From Sinorhizobium garamanticum (GTDB lineage: Bacteria; Pseudomonadota; Alphaproteobacteria; Rhizobiales; Rhizobiaceae), in assembly GCF_029892065.1 (NCBI RefSeq), contig NZ_CP120373.1, positions 1,811,501-1,875,500 on the forward strand: a stretch of 64,000 nt of DNA. The letters are read 5' to 3'. Shown in pieces: positions 57,521 through 64,000 of this stretch. The position numbers were made by a program, and so were the translations under genes. Position 1 is the first letter of the stretch. The number at the start of each line of letters is the position of its first letter. The notes under the pieces were generated by a model. It had not been told where the DNA came from. It made no database searches and saw only the letters and a list, made by a program, of their open reading frames with translations.

Positions 57521-57532
57521 GTTGATATCAAC
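57521..57532. promoter_or_regulatory. Palindromic operator between DUF899 and marR
   Basis: A perfect 12-base palindrome GTTGATATCAAC in an AT-rich flank (CTAATTAC on the left, ATTAATCA on the right) that extends the symmetry. It ends 12 bases before the MarR start and 41 bases from the DUF899 start. Very good candidate for the MarR binding site controlling both directions. Confidence 0.6.
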
Positions 57533-57543
57533 ATTAATCAACC

Positions 57544-58032
57544 ATGTCAAAGTCGCTTCTAGTACCCTTCGCCACCACCGTTCTCGTCAGGGACAACTGC
57601 CTCTGCCTGCATGTCCAGCGCGCTGCCCGGGCACTTGCACGGCGGTTCGACGAGGCGCTGCGGCCTCTCGACATCACAAACGGGCAATTCTCGCTGCTGA
57701 TGTCGCTCAACCGGCCCGAACCGCCGAGCATGAGCATGGTTGCGTCGCTGCTTGCGATGGACCGTACGACGCTGACCGCCGCGCTGAAGCCGCTTGAGCG
57801 TCGCGGCCTCGTGGATGTCCTTGTCGACCCGGAGGACCGTCGGTTACGCCGCCTGAGGCTGACGGCGGAAGGCGAGCGGCTGCTCGCCCGGGCGGTGCCG
57901 ATCTGGAAGGAAACACATGCCGAGGTCGACGCACAGCTGGGCGCGAATGTCCCGGACCGCCTGCGCGCCGATCTCCTGGCGCTAGCCCAGGATGGGACGC
58001 GGGCCGCAGAGGTGTTATGCGTAGAAGCGTGA
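57544..58032 (+). CDS. MarR-family transcriptional regulator
   Basis: A 162-residue winged-helix regulator. The DNA-recognition helix lies in SMSMVASLLAMDRTTLTAAL, followed by KPLERRGLVDVLVDPEDRRL whose wing carries the conserved Asp-Arg-Arg. N-terminal CLCLHVQRAARALARRFDEA forms the dimer helix. It is of the type that senses phenolics or oxidants; three cysteines lie near the N-terminus and one near the C-terminus, and could be redox-sensitive. Divergent from DUF899 with a palindrome between; probable autoregulation. Confidence 0.92.
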   Translation: MSKSLLVPFATTVLVRDNCLCLHVQRAARALARRFDEALRPLDITNGQFSLLMSLNRPEPPSMSMVASLLAMDRTTLTAALKPLERRGLVDVLVDPEDRRLRRLRLTAEGERLLARAVPIWKETHAEVDAQLGANVPDRLRADLLALAQDGTRAAEVLCVEA

Positions 58033-58067
58033 ACGCTCGGGCCGGCGGCATTCCGCAGCCATTCATT

Positions 58068-58114
58068 GTGCTACAGCGTCCTTCGCGCGTCTGATAAGAC
58101 ACGCGGCGCTGTAG
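58068..58114 (+). repeat. Two-hairpin rhizobial intergenic repeat, copy 5 (second half only)
   Basis: Contains GTGCTACAGCGTCCTTCGCG, GCGTCTGATAAGACACGCGG and CGCTGTAG, the GC-rich half of the element at 1187-1290. The AT-rich hairpin is absent. It begins 36 bases after the marR stop. Confidence 0.82.
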
Positions 58115-58203
58115 GCGCGCCGAAGCGGAGGAGGGTTTTCTGTCCGCGTCTCCTGCTCTACTTTGCGAAAATCAGAGGCTTGATGGCACCAAAGGGAGGG
58201 ATG

Positions 58204-58614
58204 ATGCCGATGAAGACGACCTATAAGGGCAGCTGCCACTGCGGACGGATTCGCTACGAGGTCGATATCGACCTTCAGGCTGGGACCAGTCGGTGCAACT
58301 GTTCGTATTGCTCGAAACTGCGCTATTGGGGCGCGACAGTGAAGCCGGAGGACTTCCGGCTGATGTGCGAGGAGACGGGTATCGGCGACTATCAGTTCGC
58401 CACGATGAGCGGCCATCACCGGTTCTGCCCCACCTGCGGGCTATCGCCCTACGGCCACGGATATGTCGAGCAGCTCGGTGGCGCCTTCGTCTCGATCAAC
58501 GTCGCCTGCCTGGACGATGTCGATCCGGAGGTGCTGGCAGCCCTGCCGATCCAATATATGGACGGGCTGCACAACAACTGGTGGAACCCGCCCGCCGAGA
58601 CGCGGCACATGTGA
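58204..58614 (+). CDS. GFA family (glutathione-dependent formaldehyde-activating enzyme-like) protein
   Basis: A 136-residue zinc-binding protein of the GFA/CENP-V fold. Zinc ligands are in GSCHCGRIRYEV, SRCNCSYCSK and RFCPTCGLSPYGHG. Family members are named after an enzyme that condenses glutathione and formaldehyde, but most have no proven activity. ATGs at 58201, 58204 and 58210 follow GGGAGGG; 58204 has close and 58210 normal spacing, so the exact start is uncertain by a few residues. No operon partner. Confidence 0.9.
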   Translation: MPMKTTYKGSCHCGRIRYEVDIDLQAGTSRCNCSYCSKLRYWGATVKPEDFRLMCEETGIGDYQFATMSGHHRFCPTCGLSPYGHGYVEQLGGAFVSINVACLDDVDPEVLAALPIQYMDGLHNNWWNPPAETRHM

Positions 58615-58644
58615 TCCGCGCGCGGCACTTGTAAGCACTCACAA

Positions 58645-58674
58645 CAAAAAAAGGCTCCCGCCGCGACGGGAGCC
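58645..58674 (-). terminator. Rho-independent terminator of ilvD
   Basis: On the minus strand, GGCTCCCG/CGGGAGCC arms with a six-base loop are followed by eight T residues, 24 bases after the ilvD stop. It also lies between the convergent GFA gene and ilvD and could serve both. Confidence 0.9.
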
Positions 58675-58697
58675 GTTTCATGGTTGTGGTGCATCGA

Positions 58698-60536
58698 TTA
58701 CCGGTCACCAAGATCCCGCACGGCGCCGCGGTCGGCGGAGGTTGCAAAAGCGGCGTAGGCCTTGAGCGCGGTCGTCACCTTGCGCTTGCGCTGCTCGGCC
58801 GGCTTCCAGCCCTTGGCGTCCTGCTCGGCGCGGCGGGCGGCAAGCTCGGTTTCGTCGACGCGCAAGCTGATCGTGCGGTTCGGGATGTCGATGTCGATCA
58901 TGTCGCCTTCGCGCACCAAGCCGATCGTGCCACCGTTCGCCGCTTCGGGTGAGACATGGCCGATGGAAAGGCCGGATGTGCCGCCGGAGAAGCGGCCGTC
59001 GGTGATCAGCGCGCAGGCTTTGCCGAGGCCCTTCGACTTCAGGTAGCTGGTCGGATAGAGCATCTCCTGCATGCCCGGGCCGCCCTTCGGACCTTCGTAG
59101 CGGATGACCACGACGTCGCCCGCCTTGATCTCGTTGCCGAGGATCGCCTTGACGGAGGCATCCTGGCTTTCGAAGACCCGGGCCGGGCCGGAAAACTTCA
59201 GAATGCTTTCGTCGACGCCTGCCGTTTTGACGATGCAGCCGTCAAGCGCGATGTTGCCCTTGAGTACGGCGAGGCCGCCGTCCTTCGAGAAGGGATGCTC
59301 GACCGAGCGGATGACGCCTTTCTCGCGGTCCGTGTCGAGGTCCTCCCAGCGAGCTTCCTGACTGAAGGCGACCTGGGTCGGGATGCCGCCCGGCGCGGCG
59401 CGGTAGAAATTGCGGACGGTTTCACTCGACGTGCGGGTGATGTCCCAGCGGTCGATGGCGTCGCCGATCGTTTCGCTGTGCACCGTCACGCAGTCGCGGT
59501 TGATAAGGCCACCTTTGTCGAGTTCGCCGAGAATCGACATGATGCCGCCGGCGCGGTGCACGTCTTCCATATGCACGTCGGCTTTGGCCGGCGCGACCTT
59601 CGAGAGACAAGGAACCTTGCGCGACAACCGGTCGATGTCGTCCATGGTGAAGTCGACTTCGCCCTCGTAAGCCGCGGCGAGGATGTGCAGCACGGTGTTG
59701 GTCGAGCCGCCCATGGCGATGTCGAGTGCCATGGCGTTCTCGAAGGCCTGCTTGGACGCGATCATTCGCGGCAGCACGCGTTCGTCGTCCTGTTCGTAGT
59801 ACCGGCGCGCGAGATCGACAACAAGGTGGCCGGCCTCGACGAAGAGGCGCTTGCGGTCCGCATGGGTGGCAAGCGTCGAACCGTTGCCGGGCAGCGATAG
59901 CCCGAGCGCCTCGGTCAGACAGTTCATCGAGTTCGCCGTGAACATGCCCGAGCAGGAGCCGCAGGTCGGGCAGGCGGAGCGCTCGATGACCTTGACGTCC
60001 TCGTCGGAAACATTGTCGTCGGCGGCGGCGACCATCGCGTCGACGAGATCGAGCGCGTGTTTCTTGCCGTGCAGAACGACCTTGCCGGCTTCCATCGGCC
60101 CGCCGGAGACGAAGACGGCCGGGATGTTGAGGCGAAGGGCGGCCATCAGCATGCCGGGGGTGATCTTGTCACAGTTGGAAATGCAGACCATGGCATCGGC
60201 GCAATGGGCGTTGACCATATATTCGACGCTGTCGGCGATGATCTCGCGCGAGGGCAGCGAATAGAGCATGCCGTCATGGCCCATGGCGATGCCGTCGTCG
60301 ACGGCGATCGTGTTGAACTCCTTGGCGACACCGCCGGCCGCCTCGATCTCGCGCGCGACGAGCTGGCCGAGGTCCTTAAGATGCACGTGACCCGGCACGA
60401 ACTGCGTGAACGAGTTCACCACCGCGATAATCGGCTTGCCGAAGTCGCTGTCCTTCATGCCCGTTGCGCGCCAGAGGCCGCGGGCGCCGGCCATGTTGCG
60501 GCCGTGGGTGGTGGTGCGAGAGCGATAGGCAGGCAT
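58698..60536 (-). CDS. ilvD: Dihydroxy-acid dehydratase
   Basis: A 612-residue iron-sulphur enzyme that dehydrates 2,3-dihydroxy-isovalerate and -methylvalerate in valine, isoleucine and pantothenate synthesis. Cluster cysteines are visible in [12 protein letters not shown] and [20 protein letters not shown]. The N-terminal [20 protein letters not shown] and the C-terminal [19 protein letters not shown] are strongly conserved. Length is typical (612-616 in enterics and rhizobia). It is monocistronic, with a strong terminator downstream. A GCGCAA-aa-TTGCGC palindrome lies about 70 bases before the start. Confidence 0.97.
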   Translation of the reverse strand: MPAYRSRTTTHGRNMAGARGLWRATGMKDSDFGKPIIAVVNSFTQFVPGHVHLKDLGQLVAREIEAAGGVAKEFNTIAVDDGIAMGHDGMLYSLPSREIIADSVEYMVNAHCADAMVCISNCDKITPGMLMAALRLNIPAVFVSGGPMEAGKVVLHGKKHALDLVDAMVAAADDNVSDEDVKVIERSACPTCGSCSGMFTANSMNCLTEALGLSLPGNGSTLATHADRKRLFVEAGHLVVDLARRYYEQDDERVLPRMIASKQAFENAMALDIAMGGSTNTVLHILAAAYEGEVDFTMDDIDRLSRKVPCLSKVAPAKADVHMEDVHRAGGIMSILGELDKGGLINRDCVTVHSETIGDAIDRWDITRTSSETVRNFYRAAPGGIPTQVAFSQEARWEDLDTDREKGVIRSVEHPFSKDGGLAVLKGNIALDGCIVKTAGVDESILKFSGPARVFESQDASVKAILGNEIKAGDVVVIRYEGPKGGPGMQEMLYPTSYLKSKGLGKACALITDGRFSGGTSGLSIGHVSPEAANGGTIGLVREGDMIDIDIPNRTISLRVDETELAARRAEQDAKGWKPAEQRKRKVTTALKAYAAFATSADRGAVRDLGDR

Positions 60537-60836
60537 GAACGTGTTCCTTCACGGACGAATTACGCGGAGCATGGCGATCCTGGAGCGCCGGTGCAGGGTA
60601 CTAGCGCAAAATTGCGCGCACGTCATCTTTTGCGTCAGATTATTTCCGCGGACCGGATGGGTTTGCCGTGCGCCGCCACTTCACGCGGAATGGCCGCCTC
60701 GCGGGCGCGCATGCCATGACCCTTGCTGCGTTTGCTTGCCAAGCCAAGGCAACAAGTCCATTGTCGTTTGGGCATTCATACCCCCACAGGCTCGGGCTTC
60801 CCGGGCATGGCGGACTTTCTTGAGGGTTCGTCCGAG
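60537..60836. other. Divergent promoter region of ilvD and the large cyclase gene
   Basis: 300 bases without a convincing gene. A palindrome GCGCAA-aa-TTGCGC lies at 60604-60617 on the ilvD side. CTTGAGGG near 60820 is the likely ribosome-binding site of the cyclase gene. No other structure seen. Confidence 0.5.
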
Positions 60837-63800
60837 ATGAACTGTCACGAATGCGGTTACGAAATACAAAGCGGCTTTGCGTTTTGCCCGAAGTGCGGTG
60901 CGAAACAGCAGAACCTGTGTCCGGGTTGCGGCTATGCCTGCCCGCCGCACTTCGCCTTCTGCCCCCAATGCGGCACCCAGATCGGTGCATCGGCGCCACA
61001 TGAGCCCCGACCCGCGCCGCCGCCGCGGCCCCAGATTTCCGGCAGGGCGCCGCAGGCCGTCTCTCCGCAGCGTTCGAGCGTGGATAGCGGTGCCGATCGC
61101 CGCACGGTCACGGTCGTCTTTGCCGATCTCTGCAACTTCACCACCCTGGGCGAGCAGGTCGATCCGGAGACCTTGCAGGCGCTGCAGAACGAACTCTTCG
61201 AGGAGTTGACGGAGGCCGTGGAAGCCTTCGGGGGTTTCGTCGACAAGTTCATCGGCGACGCGCTGCTTGCCCTCTTTGGTGCGCCGGTGGCGCATGAGGA
61301 CGATCCGGAGCGAGCGCTTCGTGCGGCGCTGGAAATGGTGCGCCGGGCAGCGCAAGTGGGCGAACGCTGGCGCGGACGCATCGGTCTGCCGCTGAACCTC
61401 CATATCGGCGTAAATACCGGCCCCGTCGTCACCGGCGCCTTCGGCGCGGGCGACAGCAAATCCTATTCGGTCACCGGAGATACTGTGAATACCGCGCAGC
61501 GGCTGCAGTCGGTGGCCGGGCCGGATGAAATACTTGTTGGGCCGGTGACACACCGCCTCACGCGGCATGCCTTTGCTTACGAGACGCTCGGGGCGGTCAC
61601 CTTGCGCGGCAAGGCCGGGAGCGTGCAGGTTCATCGCATGGCCGGGGCACTCGACGTGCCGCGCGCGGCACGGGGACTCGACGCGCTCGGCCTGACCGCG
61701 CCGCTGATCGGGCGCGACAAGGAAATCGGGCGCTTGCGTGACTGTCTCGCGTTGGCCTGCGGCGGCACGGCGCAGCTGGTGCGTCTGACCGGTGAAGCCG
61801 GGATCGGCAAGACGCGTCTCGTCAACGACTTTCTCGCCGGCCTTGGCGAGGATTCCGAGTTTGCGCATGTCGTCGTGCGGCGGGCGGCATGTTCTCCACT
61901 CGGCGAACCCTCCTATGGAACCCTTGCCCGGGTCCTGCGCAGTGCCTACGGCATATCCTCGACCGACACGCCGGAGCAGACGCGGGAGGGCCTGTCCCTC
62001 GGCCTCGCCGAAATCGGCTTTCCGGCGGCCGAGATCGAACAACTCATGCCGTTCTTCTTTCATATTCTCGGCATCGGCGACCGCGACGGGACGCTGCAGC
62101 ACGTCGCGCCCGAACAGGTTCGGCGGCAGCTGTTCTCCGCGATCCGCAGCATTGTCGAGCGGCGGCTCGACCGGGCGCCGCTTCTCCTCGTCATCGAGGA
62201 CCTGCACTGGGCGGACTCGGCTTCGCTCGAGGCGCTCCGCTTCGTGCTCGACAGGCTGGATCGCCGGCCGTTGATGCTCTTGACGACGCAGCGCCCGGAT
62301 GCCGGTTCTGACAGGCTGGCGCCCGGCCGCACCAGCCTCACCGCCTTGCGCCTTGGTCCATTGTCCGCCGCCGATGGGCAGCACCTTCTGTCGGCCTTCT
62401 TCGGAAAAGGTCGCCTGCCTAACGAACTTTGTGAGCGGATCCTGCGTCGGGCCGGCGGCAACCCGCTGTTCGTCGAGGAGATCATTCGCAGCCTGATCGA
62501 TCTGGAAACCCTCAGGCGCGACGGTTCCCATTGGCGCGTGGCCGGCGGTGAAGCGACGGTCGACATCCCCATCGGCATCGAAGCGATGCTGCTCGCAAGA
62601 ATCGACCGGTTGCCGCAGGAGGTGCGCCACCTAGTCCACTGTGCCGCGGTCATAGGCCCGAGTTTTGACGCTCACCTGCTCAAGACAATCGCCGTCGCGT
62701 CGACCGATGTGGACCGCGGCCTGGAACTGCTTTGCGACACGGAAATCATAGAGGAGGCGGGGAGCGAGCGATCGTCGCAATCCTACCGTTTCATGCAGTC
62801 GCTGCTTCACGAGGCGGTCTATAACAACCTGCTCGTGAAGCGTCGCACGGAAATTCACGCGGCCATCGCCGAGACGCTCGAGCGGCGCTACGGCGAGAAC
62901 CCGCAGCGGTTCGAGGAGTTGGCGCTGCTCGGCCACCATTTCAGCCAGTCGGCGGACCGGATCAAGGGCGCACGTTACCTCATGGCGGCCGGCGATCGAG
63001 CGCGCCAGCTCTGTGCCAACGAGGATGCCATCCGCTACTACCGGCAGGCCATGACAGCCCTTGCGGCCTTGGGTGAACAAAGGCCTGAATGGTTCGTCGC
63101 CCGCGAACGCGTCGCGGATCTCCTGGGGCCGACCGGGGAGCGCGCCGCCGCGGAGGAGCATTATCGCGCGCTGCTCGGCTGCGAGCGGGTCTCGACCGAT
63201 CCGGTTGCCTCCGCCCGGATCCTTCGCAAGCTCGGCCATCTCCTCTGGGAGGCGGGCAACCGCGAGCAGGCGCAAGCGAATTTCAGCGATGCGGCGGCCC
63301 TCCTCGCAAGCGCGGATGCGCCTGTGGAGAGCGCTTCCCTTCTGCAGGAGCGCGGACATCTCGCTTTTCGTATGGGCGACTATCTTGCCGCGTCGGAATG
63401 GGCGGATGACGCGTTGAGCCGGGTCAGAGATTTGGCGCGAGACGCCGGTGACGAGGCGCGTCGCGAGGCAGCTTTGGTTACGGCCGAGGCGTTGAATACC
63501 AAGGGTGTGGCGCTGGCGCGGCGTGGCCGCAGGCGCGAAGCGATCGCTGCGGTGGAGGAGAGTGTTGCCGTTGCCGAGGCGGCTACGCTTATGCAGGCGG
63601 CCTGCCGCGGATACACCAATCTCGGCGTGCTCTACACGATCGTCGATCCGAAACTCGCGATCGATGTTTGCCGACGCGGCCTCGATATGGCGCGGCGCAT
63701 CGGCGATCTCGGCTTTCAGGCGCGGCTGCTCGCCAACCTGGCCGTGGCCTACTGCACCTTCACCGACCGCTGCGCCGGCGACGGCGTGCCGGCCGCCGAG

Positions 63801-64000
63801 AAGGCGATCGAAATCGACCGCGCTCTCGACCAGCGCGACCATCTGCCGGTTTCGTTGCTTGTGCTCGGGCAGATTTACCAGTGCCACGACCGCCCGCACG
63901 ACGCGCGTCGGCTCTATGGTGAGGCGCTCGATGTCGCCGCCGAAACGGGCGAAGCGCAGGTGCTGTTTCCGTGCTATGATGGCCTTGGAGCGCTCTGCCT
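60837..64000 (+). CDS. Zinc-ribbon / class III cyclase / ATPase / TPR-like protein, 3' end beyond window
   Basis: Partial gene: 1054 codons run in one open frame to the edge of the window. The N-terminus has two zinc ribbons (C3, C6, C17, C20, then C28, C31, C42, C45) and a Pro-rich linker. A class III cyclase domain follows (about residues 88-270) with metal Asp D97 in VFADLCNF and D141 in DKFIGDALLALF, and K137 at the purine position. Next is an AAA/STAND-like ATPase with Walker A GEAGIGKT (319-326) and Walker B LLLVIEDLHWAD (449-460). From about residue 640 on are helical TPR-type repeats (GHHFSQSADRIKGARYLMAA). This is the pattern of COG2114/COG3899 signalling proteins, predicted to make cAMP under control of a protein partner. 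Start at ATG after CTTGAGGGTTCGTCCGAG. Confidence 0.9.
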   Translation, partial: MNCHECGYEIQSGFAFCPKCGAKQQNLCPGCGYACPPHFAFCPQCGTQIGASAPHEPRPAPPPRPQISGRAPQAVSPQRSSVDSGADRRTVTVVFADLCNFTTLGEQVDPETLQALQNELFEELTEAVEAFGGFVDKFIGDALLALFGAPVAHEDDPERALRAALEMVRRAAQVGERWRGRIGLPLNLHIGVNTGPVVTGAFGAGDSKSYSVTGDTVNTAQRLQSVAGPDEILVGPVTHRLTRHAFAYETLGAVTLRGKAGSVQVHRMAGALDVPRAARGLDALGLTAPLIGRDKEIGRLRDCLALACGGTAQLVRLTGEAGIGKTRLVNDFLAGLGEDSEFAHVVVRRAACSPLGEPSYGTLARVLRSAYGISSTDTPEQTREGLSLGLAEIGFPAAEIEQLMPFFFHILGIGDRDGTLQHVAPEQVRRQLFSAIRSIVERRLDRAPLLLVIEDLHWADSASLEALRFVLDRLDRRPLMLLTTQRPDAGSDRLAPGRTSLTALRLGPLSAADGQHLLSAFFGKGRLPNELCERILRRAGGNPLFVEEIIRSLIDLETLRRDGSHWRVAGGEATVDIPIGIEAMLLARIDRLPQEVRHLVHCAAVIGPSFDAHLLKTIAVASTDVDRGLELLCDTEIIEEAGSERSSQSYRFMQSLLHEAVYNNLLVKRRTEIHAAIAETLERRYGENPQRFEELALLGHHFSQSADRIKGARYLMAAGDRARQLCANEDAIRYYRQAMTALAALGEQRPEWFVARERVADLLGPTGERAAAEEHYRALLGCERVSTDPVASARILRKLGHLLWEAGNREQAQANFSDAAALLASADAPVESASLLQERGHLAFRMGDYLAASEWADDALSRVRDLARDAGDEARREAALVTAEALNTKGVALARRGRRREAIAAVEESVAVAEAATLMQAACRGYTNLGVLYTIVDPKLAIDVCRRGLDMARRIGDLGFQARLLANLAVAYCTFTDRCAGDGVPAAEKAIEIDRALDQRDHLPVSLLVLGQIYQCHDRPHDARRLYGEALDVAAETGEAQVLFPCYDGLGALC

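Overview
The window is a high-GC, densely packed stretch of an alphaproteobacterial chromosome. Protein families, gene order (soxBDAG; glgP-glgB-glgC-glgA-pgm-glgX; aa3 oxidase subunit IV next to pntA-pntAb-pntB) and three kinds of intergenic palindromic repeat typical of rhizobia point to Rhizobiaceae, most likely Sinorhizobium/Ensifer. I see no phage, insertion sequence, CRISPR array, tRNA or rRNA. The content is mainly core metabolism with regulatory and accessory islands.

Layout. 1-13.4 kb: a metal-handling pair (NicO-type permease cut by the window edge, and a DUF1007 secreted protein); a LysR regulator; a fold-III ornithine/lysine decarboxylase behind a long structured leader, probably the alphaproteobacterial speF RNA motif; small enzymes and a LysE exporter; a His-rich CobW-type GTPase with a WD40 partner; a creatininase-like hydrolase divergent from a MarR regulator; and a LacI regulator followed by a 2-hydroxyacid dehydrogenase. 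13.4-25 kb: signalling and energy genes. These are a membrane GGDEF/EAL protein whose GGDEF motif is altered; an autoinducer-synthase-like (FeeM-type) N-acyltransferase preceded by three consecutive CtrA-type boxes; cytochrome oxidase subunit IV; transhydrogenase; a decayed LysR C-terminus; a class III nucleotide cyclase; DUF992; a TPR lipoprotein; and rpsU.

25-33 kb: heterotetrameric sarcosine oxidase (soxBDAG), which oxidises sarcosine and passes the methyl carbon to tetrahydrofolate, then a zinc alcohol dehydrogenase, a DUF2332 protein and a MaoC hydratase. 33-45 kb: the complete glycogen cluster on the minus strand. GlgC makes ADP-glucose, GlgA polymerises, GlgB branches, GlgP and GlgX degrade, and Pgm links the pool to glucose-6-phosphate. 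A palindromic repeat separates pgm from glgX.

45-53 kb: a von Willebrand A/Tad-like surface protein, then a three-gene set (transglutaminase/DUF2126; circularly permuted ATP-grasp/alpha-E fusion; second transglutaminase). This set is conserved in many bacteria, has been predicted to make or modify peptides, and has no established product. 53-64 kb: a divergent aldo/keto reductase/LysR pair; VOC, DUF1579 and DUF899 proteins with a divergent MarR regulator and a strong palindromic operator; a GFA protein; ilvD; and a very large protein with zinc ribbons, a class III cyclase, an ATPase domain and helical repeats that runs off the right edge.

The two best leads are the CtrA-box-preceded acyl-signal-synthase-like gene (about 16.4-17.3 kb) and the transglutaminase/ATP-grasp/alpha-E/DUF2126 cassette (46.3-52.9 kb). 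All assignments come from reading the sequence; no searches were run.
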